The translations under genes were made by a program, and so were the position numbers. A DNA stretch of 64,000 bases from Rapana venosa (Eukaryota; Mollusca; Gastropoda; Neogastropoda; Muricidae), in NCBI GenBank assembly GCA_028751875.1, contig CM054134.1:39922308-39986307 (forward strand), in the 5' to 3' direction. Shown piece after piece: positions 11,429 through 22,989 of this stretch. Positions within the stretch are counted from its first letter, which is position 1; the number at the start of each line of letters is the position of its first letter. A model generated the notes under the pieces. It ran no database searches. It was not told where the DNA came from and worked only from the letters and a program-made list of their open reading frames with translations.

Positions 11429-13226
11429 ACAGGACTGGCTGTTTTTAGACAGACAACATCAGAGGACTGGCTGTAGACAAAGAGCATCAGGGGACTGGAT
11501 GTACACAGCATCAGAGGACTGGATGTACACAGCATCAGAGGACTGACTGTACACAGCATCAGAGGACTGACTGTACACAGCATCAGAGGACTGGATGTAC
11601 ACAGCATCAGAGGACTGACTGTACACAGCATCAGAGGACTGACTGTACACAGCATCAGAGGACTGACTGTACACAGCATCAGAGGACTGGATGTACACAG
11701 CATCAGAGGACTGGCTGTACACAGACAGCATCAGAGGACTGGCTGTACACAGCATCAGAGGACTGGCTGTACACAGACAGGATCAGAGGACTGACTGTAC
11801 ACAGCATCAGAGGACTGGCTGTAGACAGCATCAGGGGACTGGATGTACACAGCATCAGAGGACTGGATGTAGACAGACAGCATCAGAGGACTGGCTGTAC
11901 ACAGACAGCATCAGAGGACTGACTGTACACAGCATCAGAGGACTGACTGTAGACAGACAACATCAGAGGACTGGCTGTAGACAGCATCAGAGGACTGGAT
12001 GTAGACAGACAGCATCAGAGGACTGGCTGTAGACAGCATCAGAGGACTGGATGTAGACAGACAACATCAGAGGACTGGCTGTAGACAGCATCAGAGGACT
12101 GACTGTACACAGACAGCATCAGAGGACTGACTGTACACAGACAGCATCAGAGGACTGGCTGTAGACAGCATCAGAGGACTGACTGTACACAGACAGCATC
12201 AGAGGACTGACTGTACACAGCATCAGAGGACTGACTGTACACAGCATCAGAGGACTGGCTGTACACAGCATCAGAGGACTGACTGTAGACAGACAACATC
12301 AGAGGACTGGCTGTAGACAGCATCAGAGGACTGACTGTACACAGACAGCATCAGAGGACTGACTGTACACAGCATCAGAGGACTGACTGTAGACAGACAA
12401 CATCAGAGGACTGGCTGTAGACAGCATCAGAGGACTGGATGTAGACAGACAGCATCAGAGGACTGGCTGTAGACAGCATCAGAGGACTGGATGTAGACAG
12501 ACAACATCAGAGGACTGGCTGTAGACAGCATCAGAGGACTGACTGTACACAGACAGCATCAGAGGACTGACTGTACACAGACAGCATCAGAGGACTGGCT
12601 GTAGACAGCATCAGAGGACTGACTGTACACAGACAGCATCAGAGGACTGACTGTACACAGCATCAGAGGACTGACTGTACACAGCATCAGAGGACTGGCT
12701 GTACACAGCATCAGAGGACTGACTGTAGACAGACAACATCAGAGGACTGGCTGTAGACAGCATCAGAGGACTGACTGTACACAGACAGCATCAGAGGACT
12801 GACTGTACACAGCATCAGAGGACTGGCTGTACACAGACAGCATCAGAGGACTGACTGTACACAGCATCAGAGGACTGGCTGTACACAGACAGCATCAGAG
12901 GACTGGCTGTACACAGACAGCATCAGAGGACTGGCTGTACACAGACAGCATCAGAGGACTGACTGTACACAGCATCAGAGGACTGGCTGTACACAGACAG
13001 CATCAGAGGACTGGCTGTACACAGACAGCATCAGAGGACTGACTGTACACAGACAGCATCAGAGGACTGACTGTACACAGCATCAGAGGACTGACTGTAC
13101 ACAGACAGCATCAGAGGACTGGCTGTACACAGACAGCATCAGAGGACTGGCTGTACACAGCATCAGAGGACTGGCTGTACACAGACAGCATCAGAGGACT
13201 GGCTGTACACAGACAGCATCAGGGGA
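11429..13226. repeat. Minisatellite, right block (TACACAG type)
   Basis: Same backbone as the left block (CAGCATCAGAGGACTG) but with G(A/G)CTGTACACAG or GATGTACACAG ends and optional ACAG extensions; TGTAGACAG units are interspersed. A segment of about 430 bp appears duplicated within it (compare about 11935-12360 with about 12365-12800), indicating recent block duplication. TATGTAGACAG units are absent. Confidence 0.95.
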
Positions 13227-13859
13227 CTGACAGATGGTACTGCAGTATTATCATCATCACGCTTCATCACTTCATGCCGCCATTACTGTGACTGAGGACC
13301 GAAGCAGCCGCTTGGCTTCTCCTCTAATGACACCCCAAGTGAATGCTCGCAGCACGCACCACTGCCTGTCCTGATTGCCTCAAGAGGATTGGACACCGGT
13401 CAGTATGACCCACTTTGTACGATTGCTGGGGACACTCAGTGATGACCATTATTAAGGCAGTAAGTCTTTCATGTGATGGATAGAAGTGATGCTTACGAAT
13501 TTGCCATCCAGTGTGTTTTGTCATGGTAAACATGAGTGTAAGACTAAACCGCTTGTAGAGTATGCTCTCTATCTGCTGTGTCTTTCTTAAGTGTTGATTT
13601 AACAAACATGAGTAAAAACAAACAAAGAAACAAACGCCTTTTGTTTAAAAAAATTCTTTTTTTTTCCTTTACAAGGTTCACGATACTTGTAGTAATTAGT
13701 ACCTCAAAAATACTCAGAAACAAAAACAACAACAAAAAACAAACAAAAAACCCCAGTGTATTATAATTTTGTCACCATGAATGAAGAAGCTTTCGTTAAG
13801 TATATTTATCTTTTGCTGTTATAAAAAGACAGTAACGTCCTGTGACAATAACTAGTCCT
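13227..13859. other. Intergenic, nothing recognised
   Basis: No gene, SINE or LINE motif seen. Contains A-rich patches at about 13610-13760. Confidence 0.5.
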
Positions 13860-13860
13860 A

Positions 13861-13943
<83 letters not shown>
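13860..13943. repeat. (TC)n microsatellite
   Basis: About 84 bp of TC repeats with one TTT interruption. Confidence 0.97.
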
Positions 13944-13945
<2 letters not shown>

Positions 13946-15640
13946 AGGCCTTACACCCACACACAGTGGACTACAGCCTGAACCTAATGCATGGTGAGAA
14001 GCGGTAGTCATCACCTTTTCTGTCTCAATCCGATTACTCGGACAGCGGAAGAAAACGAAGCATAAAGACAATCATGGGGGGTGTGCTTGATTGCCTGACA
14101 GATCGGGACCATCTCCAGAAGTAGGGAAATGAGTCACTGTAATCCCCCACCCTCCCCTCCCAGAGGTCAGGCAGCGCCATTGTGGTCAGTGCCAGGGTCT
14201 GGACACTCTTTGCATTCCATCATCGCTTAGGAGCATAGTTCACTTGATCAAGGCGACTCCGAATTTCTGCCATAGCAGATAGTTACAATGACTTTGTAAA
14301 AGAAGAAAAACAAATAGTGGTAGTGTGAGAAAATGTAGAACTGAGCCTCCTATAAAGAGTCATCTCTGGCACTGTGACACTGACAGCAGCATCCCGTGGA
14401 TGTTATCGCTGGAACCATGACAGCAGGAACTGGCAGTGTCTGCATACATGGCTGTCACCATTAGCTGTGTGACGATACTCTGCAGCACATACACAGTCAC
14501 AGGGGTAGAAATGGCTTTTTCTTTATGCGTATTTTTTTCCAGGCTACCTTTTTATAGACAGTCAGTATTTTTGAGGCAGGATACAGGAGAACCAGGACTG
14601 ACTGTAGATAATAGAGGAATCTACTATAGGCAGCTGCTGGTACCATTATTGCATTTATTGAAATCTTTCAGCCATAAGTAGGCTTTGAATTAAACCGAAG
14701 ATTTATTCTGTCAAACACTTGGGGTTTGCATTCTTACTTTTTTGCTTTATGTCTGGGTGTTTAAGATCCATCAATTTCAGTGTCCTTTATTGCTCAAGGC
14801 TGACAGAGATCCAAGAACATTACACTCCTTTTTGCTGGACGATAGTGATGTTGTCGAATGGAGTGATTTCCCCTTTCTCGATTTCATGTCTTGAGGAAAA
14901 GAGACCAGTCCTTAGCAAGAAACCTTCCACAGATCAATTTAGTTTCCTTACAGGACAGTTCGTGAAACACATTCTTTATCTTAGTCAAAAATTATCAGCT
15001 GCATGAAATAGATTTTCTGAATTGCCTCAATTAATTTGTTTGTCCCATAAATTAAAGGTATAAGCTATTGATGAATTCTCGCACATTGGATGGTTAGTAT
15101 TTTTGAAACTGCCGCAGCACTTTTTTTTTCTATCAAATGGTTAACATTTATTATAAACTTTGTCAAGGCACTATTGAGAGTAAACATCTCCATAAACTGG
15201 ATTGTATCCTCTAGCAAAAATTTGAATAATCTCTGGGTGACGATAGGAACAGAAGTCCCGAATTTCAGCTTATGGTGCACACAGGTTTTGCAATATGGCA
15301 CACAACCATTTTGGTATCATTTATGAATGTTCTCATTTCTAGTTGTTTCTCCTTGAGAGGTTTATGTCTTTTGCTGCTGTCCGTGAGTCCCAAAGAAAAG
15401 ATGGGACCACTAATGGTTAATGTTTTCTTTTTCTTTATATCAAGTTAGATGTTACTTTAAAAAGTGAAATTGCATTCGCTAAATGTCAGTGAATGGTTTC
15501 AATGATGAACCTAACAATGTATTGTACTGTGATGGTAATACCAGCCAGTAACCATGCCTGCTCTTAGCGTGCATTCATGTAGGTCTCTGATGATTGAGTA
15601 CAACACATCAGATTTATAATTATAGACAAGCACATGTACT
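13944..15640. other. Unique-looking stretch with unassigned short frames
   Basis: Longest gene-poor unique segment on the left side. Modest open frames exist on both strands (plus 14719-15006; minus 15065-15301) but show no motif I recognise. A hydrophobic plus-strand start near 14447 resembles a signal peptide but is followed by no supported gene. Could hold exons of an unrecognised gene. Confidence 0.35.
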
Positions 15641-15642
15641 CA

Positions 15643-15846
<204 letters not shown>

Positions 15847-16909
15847 CCTTCTTCTCGCTCTCCTTTGTTGCAGACATAGCCGCAAATTCAGATGCTACCA
15901 CAGTCAGATTAGCACAGAAAGGAGTTTGGAGATGAAGATGGGCAACAGAACATGTGTTGCTCTGTCCTCTGTTCACACCTTTTTCTACAGTTAAACACGT
16001 ACTCACAGCTGTACAGAACGGGGCCTCGAGAATGAGCGCCATGTGCTGTATGCCTATAGCTGAACAGAAAGACCTGTGCCTCCCACACCCTGGACGAGTT
16101 TGCAGCTAAGAAGCCAGCATAGCAGGCATAACAGCAGACAACACCTCACAGATAAAGGATGGGAAAGCACCGGCTTGCACAGCGTGGAATGCTCAGGCTA
16201 CACTCCTGCTTTAGCTTGCGGGTCATGTAGTATCTTGTATACAGTCCTAGTCGGGGAAAAAACATTGTGCTGATTTTCGCAGATTTTTTTAAAGTATGAA
16301 AAAATGCACCGTGTACGTGTTTTGGGCAATGAGAACTTAGAGCAATGCCAGGTAGTCAACGAGAAAGTTGGAAATGATCATCATATGAGATAATATGCTT
16401 GTGCTCCTACAGTGTTGATCCCGCGTTTTGCATATTGTGGTTAGGAAGCTAGCAGACAACAAAAGAACTGAGGGGGTACAGTGTTTCCTGAAAAATTAAA
16501 ACAACCCCCACCCCCAACCCTCAAACCTACGAATTTTGTGTAAAAGCACATGAGTTTTAAGTCACAGGCTAGTCTTTCACAAAAAGTTTTTAAAAAAATT
16601 CTGTGGATGCCTCAGTACGTGCTGTATGAATACAAGAATCACATAGAAAAACAGAAGGAAAAGTGGCGAAATCAATCTAAAGCAGGAGTGTAGCCTCAAG
16701 GAAAGAGCCTGCAGGAATGTGGGCATTCAGTCCATGGAGAGAAGGGCTAGGGTTGGAGGATGCCAGCTGATGGCAGCCACGAAAAGTTTGGTTGTGGATG
16801 ACTTTTGTGCCGGGATATATCTGTTTTTGTGTGTGGATGTTTTTCTTCTCAAAACAAAAAGTCTGATATCTTCCGTTTAACGTCTATTCACATAAGTGAT
16901 TTTAGACCA

Positions 16910-16940
<31 letters not shown>

Positions 16941-17211
16941 AAAAAAAAAAATCCCAACACGAAAAAGTGAACAATAGCTGAAACAATGTCAGATAACAAA
17001 GTTGAAATAGAAAACTAACTTTAACAAAGTACACATACTGAATTATCCGACTTCTTATTAGCGCTAACACAATGTCCAACAATTGTGATGGTTCAGACAA
17101 ATACTGATCCAGTGATAGATTAGGTACAGCACGCAAAAATGTTTTTAGATGTCCACAATGAAGAACATGACTGTTTGTTATCTTATCCCCACAAATACAG
17201 ATTTCATCACA

Positions 17212-17212
<1 letters not shown>
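15847..17212. other. Intergenic with C21-A21 junction
   Basis: No gene recognised. A 21-bp C run (16910-16930) is followed directly by a 21-bp A run (16931-16951). Confidence 0.5.
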
Positions 17213-17252
<40 letters not shown>

Positions 17253-17257
17253 ACACA

Positions 17258-17343
<86 letters not shown>

Positions 17344-17583
17344 AAATTGAGTCACTAGATAGAGAGAGAGAAAAACCAAAATTGTAGATGTAAATCTTCT
17401 GATGTTGTGTTATCTATCTATATCTATCTTATTCTATCTATCTATCTGTCTACCTATCTATCTGTCTATTTATCTATCTGTCTATTTATCTATCTGTCTA
17501 TCTATGTGTGTGTGTGTTTTTGAGCGAGAGAGAGAGAGAGAGAGAGAGATAGAGAGAGTGTGTGTGTGCGTGCGTGCGTGCGT

Positions 17584-17651
<68 letters not shown>

Positions 17652-17660
17652 TGTGTGTGA
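17213..17660. repeat. Cluster of five different microsatellites
   Basis: In order: (CA)n 17213-17262, (TA)n 17268-17338, (TATC)n with CTGT variants 17411-17505, (GA)n 17526-17558 and (GT)n 17583-17659. The roughly 70-bp (TA)n can extrude as a cruciform and (GT)n can adopt Z-DNA. Confidence 0.95.
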
Positions 17661-17743
17661 AGGGTTAAATCTTTCTGCCTGTATGTTCATTTACAGTAAA
17701 AAGTTCATAAGTAGATTTGGAAAAAATTTTGGGGGTGGGGGGG

Positions 17744-18318
17744 TCATTGATATATAGAATATAGAGAAAAAAGAATAAGACTGACCCCAATGGTACACCA
17801 CTTTTTGGTGTAGACTGCTGGAATGTTGGTTGTTAATACACACAGTTTGCTGTCAGTACGGGGGATCGTCATTTCTGTATGAAGAACGTGTTTGTTCAGT
17901 GAGGGAAGGATCTGGACTGATTGTCTTGTGCTTTTGGGGGTCTTTTCGCTGTCATCGCGGGGCTGTAAGAGACAATAAGATGTTCGGTTGTCTGCTAATC
18001 TTGCCGTGCCTTTAGCACTGGGGTGAGTTATGTCTTCATTATTATAGCATGAGACGTGGAGCTCCAAATACAACCATGAAAAGATCGTGACATCAATGAT
18101 GACGACATGGTCAAGACGTTCTGCCTGCTGGTTATCATTGGATGGACAAACAGAATTGTTCAGACTGTGTCTGCCTCTCGTCGGTATGTTGGTGCTGAAA
18201 GCATCAGCAGCATTAGGAAGGTGACGTCGGCAGACAGCAGTCAGTGTGTTGGCGGTGAAATCATCAGCAGCATTAGGAAGGTGACGTCGGCAGACAGCAG
18301 TCAGTGGGCACAGCCATG
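17744..18318 (-). CDS. Possible minus-strand coding segment, C-terminal hydrophobic
   Basis: An open frame of about 190 codons without a stop runs from near 18318 down to a stop at 17744. It has no ATG at its upstream end, so it would be an exon or a decayed gene. It spans two 20-residue tandem repeats (from the 60-bp duplication) and several cysteines, and ends with a hydrophobic stretch (KKWCTIGVSLILFSLYSIYQ) that could be a membrane anchor or GPI signal. No family recognised. A frame this long is only mildly unexpected by chance. It overlaps a short signal-peptide-like frame at 18301-18474 in another register. Confidence 0.25.
18187..18306. repeat. 60-bp tandem duplication
   Basis: Two 60-bp copies (18187-18246 and 18247-18306) differing at only a few positions; shared core CATCAGCAGCATTAGGAAGG. 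The length is a multiple of three, so it preserves frame on either strand. Confidence 0.95.
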
Positions 18319-18474
18319 ACTAGTCCTCCTGGGGAAGGGGCTGCTCCTGCAGGACAGTTGTCCATCCGCACAGGGAGAGTCACATGTTGGATAGAGGCAG
18401 TAGGTAACGTTGAGGCAGATTGCAACCAGCAGCCCTTGTACAAACGTTACCCATGTTATGCCTGATTTGTACAT
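18301..18474 (-). CDS. Candidate small cysteine-rich secreted peptide
   Basis: A 57-residue frame from the ATG at 18474 (minus) to a TGA at 18301. The first 25 or so residues are a plausible signal peptide (short polar start, hydrophobic run ending near Ala-Ile-Cys-Leu). The remainder has four cysteines spaced C-x3-C-x6-C-x11-C and a PRR basic patch. This is the pattern of many small disulfide-bonded secreted peptides, but no named family fits and no promoter or splice evidence supports it. It could equally be the first exon of the overlapping minus-strand frame, or chance. Confidence 0.22.
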   Translation of the reverse strand: MYKSGITWVTFVQGLLVAICLNVTYCLYPTCDSPCADGQLSCRSSPFPRRTSHGCAH

Positions 18475-18994
18475 TCTTTCTGTTCAGGGTGTACATCTCT
18501 CTGGCTTGATGAACCGTACTGTGGAATCACCGATCTGCAGAAATGGTGGGTTTTTTCTCTCCTCGGGTATAGTTGACCGAGTGAGGATATGTAGGGGAGA
18601 AAGTGTAGCTGATCTGGGTTTTCTGCATGTTTAAATATTGTCGTCCGCTATTTTGAACAGCGTAGTTGTCTTTGTATTTTCCAGTTTTGGTATGGTTTGA
18701 GTCAATCTCTAGAACAGTAAAACATTAATTGTGGACAGAGACAGCACACACTTCTTTACTAGGCTTTGCAGATTTGTTCTTCATAGAAACTGTGTTGTTT
18801 TTAATGACACGGCAGCTCGGAAACTGAATGGTTGGTTTGGATTCTAGGTGTGTTTGGTTATCTCTGTCCATCTTTCCTCGAAAAGAGCTGTTGTCTACAG
18901 GCATAACTTTAAAGGAGAGCAATAAAATGTCGCCCTCAGCTTCGGTTCATACTGTTGATGCTTGTGTGATCATGCAGTCAGATGAATAGGATTT

Positions 18995-19270
18995 GAACCT
19001 TTTGGGGTACAGCACAGAATAGTGGTTAGAGCGTTGCCCTCGTGATCTTACGGCCTGGATTCAAGCCACCACCAAGGTGCCCGTTTGAGGGGGGTTTTCT
19101 CCTGGAGTTAACATCAGTACCAATTCCACGCCCCTGAAAGTCTTTAGCATGAGACCATTAACCAAGGTCATGTGTGAGAACACACAGAGAACATCTTGCG
19201 CACACTTTAAGATCCGTTCAACCATTCGGAAAAGTAGGCTATTGTGCGCTGGTAGGAACAGATGACTGCT
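18995..19270 (+). mobile_element. SINE-2 with tRNA-like head (old copy)
   Basis: The head contains TAGTGGTTAGAGCGTTG and the B-box-like GGATTCAAGCC, then a diverged core (GCATGAGACCATTAACCAAG) and the SINE-2 blocks ACATCTTGCGCACAC, AAGTAGGCTATTGTGC and GGAACAGATGAC. It is the only SINE-2 copy here with a recognisable head, and it is more diverged than the headless copies. Confidence 0.8.
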
Positions 19271-19960
19271 GTTTCTTCTGTTCTTTTCTGGCTGTTTCTT
19301 TCTTGCCGGAACAGTCTGTTTCTGTCATGTGGGACAGTTTCTGACGAAGTCTAGGAGGAGAGGAACAGTGTAGTGATTCCTGGGGACTAGGACCAGTAGG
19401 GAGTGGACCTGATGCCTGACACTGGTCTGTACCACAACCACAGCCACAGACAGACAGGGCATCCTGCTGGTCACCATGAGTCAGCGCATGTGGGCCGAGC
19501 TCAGATTTGTCTGTCCACAGTGATTCCATGAAAGTTAGGGGATAATAAGGATGGGTCTTTCAGATGGTCTCTGTTGACAGCACTATTAGTTCATGTTTGT
19601 CTATGATGTCTCTCAGGACCGCATATTTCTCTGTGTCCCAAGTGACACAGTCTTTTCCTTGATACAGATTTCCCTCACAGATCAATGTGAGGTGCAGAGT
19701 TGAAGTTAGGCTTTTGGAGAAGTAGCTAGATACAGATCACCGTTTTGGCCAGTCGATGTGGAGAGGGAGCTGCCAACCATGAACAAATGCGTGGGCGGAA
19801 TGAAAAGCAGTGTCTCGTGTTGATCATAGTCATTGATGACTGCCTGAAAAGCCCTGTCACTGATGGCCCAGTCTCGACAGAGCAAACTGTTCCACCACAC
19901 TACAAGGGCATTGACGCCACGCCAAAAGCGTGTTTGAATTAGGTCTAGGTTAGGCTCTCT
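19240..19960 (-). pseudogene. Possible decayed minus-strand gene of unknown family
   Basis: On the minus strand, 19697-19240 reads as one frame broken by a single in-frame TGA: a segment with LYQGKDCVTWDTEKYAVLRD, then THPYYPLTFMESLWTDKSEL, then a Cys/Gly- and Ser/Lys-rich end. Just upstream, 19960-19706 is open in another frame with DWAISDRAFQAVINDYDQHE. The composition looks protein-like, but I recognise no domain. The stop and the frame change point to a decayed gene or to exons with unseen splice sites. The end overlaps the SINE-2 copy. Confidence 0.25.
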
Positions 19961-20906
19961 TTTGTTGATTTTAGGTTAATGTTTGCCATCACAATCTAAC
20001 AAAAGAAACGTAGGTCTATATCACATAGTCATTGTAAAAGTTAATTAGCAGGCCAGATCTGGTTCATGTAAATTCCAATTTCCATTGTGCTTGTCTATGT
20101 TGTAAACAGAAAATCGTGAAAGAAAACACTCCATGAAGTCGCGTAGATATCATTTGAAGTTTTATATTGTTTCAAATGACGTGAGGCAGTTTATTACAGG
20201 ACATAAACATTTTGGAGATGTCAATATAGTCTGATACCTCAGACGTATTTACAAGCCTAACATTCACCAACGCTCCCCCATCGGGGAAAACAAGCAATAA
20301 AAAAAAATCCCGTAAAAAGTCAGGCCTCAAAGCGTTTGATAGACAATGTGAAAGCTGTCGGATATTTATGACGGCAGGGTAGCAAACGTTACAAGAATGG
20401 CCGTGATTCGTTGACATGCGACCATACTTATGGAAAACCAAACAACATTACCATAAGACAGCTACACTGATTGAAAGCCGAAGTCACTGGGACAAATTGA
20501 TGCAGAACACTGTTTCGTTGATGATACTAAACACTTGGAAATCAACTCAGAACTGCAGAGCTGAAAACTTATGTTGCCTTATCAAGCCCCGACCATGCTC
20601 TTTTTTCAAAAAGTGATAGGCCTAATCACGAGAAAAGAAAAGGTTGAAAAACAATGAAAGCAACCATTTTTGAATATAGAGACATAATTAACTAATGAAC
20701 ACTGAATTTTTTTTGTCATTGAGCAATTTAGTTTTGCCGGGGCCTATGTTTAGATTTTTTCCCATTCTGTTTTACGTTTAAATGTACAACCTGTGCACGC
20801 AATCACAACGTCATTTATTTATGACGTCAAGACAACTAAACGAACTTATGTGTCATTTTGTCTTGCTAGTCGAGCAGTTCTTGGAGTGTGCAGTCATTTT
20901 AGCCTA
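19961..20906. other. 5' flank of GPCR-1
   Basis: A/T-rich, no repeat family recognised. An open frame continues 38 codons upstream of the GPCR-1 ATG but holds no earlier in-frame ATG, so it is taken as 5' untranslated sequence. No confident core promoter motif was identified. Confidence 0.4.
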
Positions 20907-22634
20907 ATGGAAAACCTAACACTAGTCTTGGAAAATGTTTCAACAGATTCTCCTGGCACAAAGGGTGCTCATCAGAGTAGAAACGCTCTGGCTTATGTGC
21001 ATTTTGTGATAGGAACGTATATATTTACTGCAAACACTTTGGTGATCGTAGCAGTGGCAAACCATCACAATTTAAGAACTCGAGCTAACATGTATATCGT
21101 TTCTTTAGCTGGCACAGATCTGACTGTGGGTATTGTGGAGTGGATTATTGGTTTTCACAATCACGACATACTAGCTTCCTATTTTGATAGGACAGGGTAT
21201 GCTTGTGTAGGCATGTTCTCATTTGCCTTCTTTTCTGTGGACTGTTCCATGTTCAACATGGTTCTCATAGCTGTGGATCGTTTAGTGTACATCATGAAAC
21301 CGTTTTTTTATAGCCGTGTAGTGACGTCAAAGAGAGTGAAGATGACCATTTTGTCAGTTTGGGTACTTGCTTTCCTTTGGGCATCCGTTCCAGTGTTCGC
21401 CAACACGTATGACGAACAGATTGCACAGTGCACAATGCAAAATTCCATACCGACATGGTTCAGGTCTTATATCAACGTACCTATACTCTTTACTGGTGCT
21501 ACATCAACAGGCATAATTTATATAGCTATAGCTGTAAAAGCGCTCCAACATAAAAGCGCTATCTGTAAATCAATCCCAGGTATGGGCGCCACTTCTGTAG
21601 TTTCCAGTGACGCCGCTGAATCAGCAAAGCAAGCACTGCACACATTAAGGTCAAACCTGAAAACCTTGAAACTATTCTGCATCGTGTTTGGGCTGCTTGT
21701 TATCTGCTGGGTGCCTTACTACTTTATTGAGTTTTCCTCTGACTTTGTAGAGATCCCCGATGCTTATTACAGGGCATCTGCAGCTCTCGGTTTTCTGAAT
21801 TCTGGCATCAATTTTTTCGTATATCCTTTGTACAATAAGAAATTTCGCAGAGCAATGGGAAGCATGTTATGTCCCTGTTGCAAACAATCCAGGAGTTCAT
21901 TTTTGGATACAACTAGCACTTGTGTCAGCAAGGCACAGTCATCAGGACCCCCGGTCTCCTACCCTGTCCCACCAACACCTGTCTTAGGACACACAGCACC
22001 TGAAACAACACCAGAATCAGCTCCCATAACAACAGCCGCCCCACCTACTTCAGATCTACCAGTGACCACTTCCAGTGGCTTGACTACTAATCAACCACCT
22101 TCGGAAAAGCAATCCGTCCTGAGTACTACAGTGCCAGGGTTTGGCGAAGAGAAAGCAGCCAGTGTCCAAGGTTTGACAGAAACTGATAACACTGTCTCTT
22201 CTGCTTCGCCAGCGGCTGTCTCCTCTGCTTCTCCAGTGACTGTCTCTTCTACTACTGTCCCTTCTACTTTACCAGCGACTGTCCCTTCTGCTACTGTCCC
22301 TTCTGCTACTGTCCCTTCTTTTACCAGCGACTGTCCCTTCTGCTACTGTCCCTTCTGCTACTGTCCCTTCTGCTACTGTCCCTTCTACTACTGTCCCTTC
22401 TACTTTACCAGCGACTGTCCGTCCTACTTTGCCAGAGCCTTTGTCCTCAGGAGACGGTTCTGTGCATTCCAGTGCTGCTTCAACAGACAGCACCCTGAGA
22501 CGCTTTGGCCAGGGTCTGCCGGGAACATCCCTGACCTCTTCCGGCTCTTCCACTTCTTCCTCGATCTAGTCATTCTGTATACGCACAGGAGGAAGTGTTC
22601 ACCGTTAGGCACACTGAACATCAACAATTCTTAA
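20907..22634 (+). CDS. GPCR-1, divergent rhodopsin-like receptor
   Basis: Single-exon class A GPCR, 575 residues as read; it would sit in the plasma membrane and signal through G proteins; ligand unknown. The start is the only in-frame ATG before TM1. Asn-linked glycosylation sites are at N3 and N10. TM1 about 30-52 (N43), TM2 61-82 (LAGTD, D71), C100 at the top of TM3, TM3 98-127 ending DRL in place of DRY, TM4 146-165, C175 as disulfide partner, TM5 188-212, TM6 256-277 (CWVPY) and TM7 291-313 with N302-FFV-Y306, lacking the NPxxY proline. A CPCC cluster at 322-325 is a likely palmitoylation site. The tail is Pro/Ser/Thr-rich with ATVPS repeats. Near 22318-22321 the repeat loses two bases and the frame switches to a Cys/Phe/Tyr-rich reading. 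The other frame stays Ser/Thr-rich and stops at 22567-22569 (about 554 residues), so the real C-terminus is uncertain. Paralogue of GPCR-2. Confidence 0.9.
   Translation: MENLTLVLENVSTDSPGTKGAHQSRNALAYVHFVIGTYIFTANTLVIVAVANHHNLRTRANMYIVSLAGTDLTVGIVEWIIGFHNHDILASYFDRTGYACVGMFSFAFFSVDCSMFNMVLIAVDRLVYIMKPFFYSRVVTSKRVKMTILSVWVLAFLWASVPVFANTYDEQIAQCTMQNSIPTWFRSYINVPILFTGATSTGIIYIAIAVKALQHKSAICKSIPGMGATSVVSSDAAESAKQALHTLRSNLKTLKLFCIVFGLLVICWVPYYFIEFSSDFVEIPDAYYRASAALGFLNSGINFFVYPLYNKKFRRAMGSMLCPCCKQSRSSFLDTTSTCVSKAQSSGPPVSYPVPPTPVLGHTAPETTPESAPITTAAPPTSDLPVTTSSGLTTNQPPSEKQSVLSTTVPGFGEEKAASVQGLTETDNTVSSASPAAVSSASPVTVSSTTVPSTLPATVPSATVPSATVPSFTSDCPFCYCPFCYCPFCYCPFYYCPFYFTSDCPSYFARAFVLRRRFCAFQCCFNRQHPETLWPGSAGNIPDLFRLFHFFLDLVILYTHRRKCSPLGTLNINNS
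22190..22415 (+). repeat. Coding 15-bp repeat in GPCR-1 tail
   Basis: Tandem ACTGTCCCTTCTGCT units with ACTTTACCAGCG variants encode repeated (A/T)TVPS in the frame upstream of the 2-base slip near 22319, and CYCPF after it. Confidence 0.9.
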
Positions 22635-22989
22635 TGCCCAAGTGCTTATCCACGCGCTCGCGCGCGTGTGTGTGTGTAAATGTGTGTGCACCCGGCTCAG
22701 TCGTACTCGCATACTGACTGCTTACATGACTAATTCTTCGAGTTTCACCTTCTTTCGTATAGAATTTCACTACGATTCACTCAATCAATTGCAGCCATGA
22801 AACATACCATATCCATATCTGATGACATCGTCTTTAAGAACTATTTGCATTTGAATCTTGTTGTTAAAGAAAGGCTAATGAATGTATAATGTTAGCTTGC
22901 GCGTTTTGAAACCAAAAACAGTAACGTGATTCTGTATTTGATTGTTAGTCTTTTCCCCACTTTCTTGGCTTAGAGCCTCTAAGGTGGAA
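22635..22989. other. 3' flank of GPCR-1
   Basis: Contains a short CG/GT alternation (22654-22680). No canonical polyadenylation signal was spotted close to the stop. Confidence 0.4.

Noticed and set aside
14436..15326. Candidate gene in the 14.4-15.3 kb unique stretch
   Set aside because: Short frames on both strands with no shared register, splice pattern or recognisable motif; left as unassigned.
22269..22627. Minus-strand frames opposite the GPCR-1 tail
   Set aside because: Shadows of the 15-bp coding repeat.
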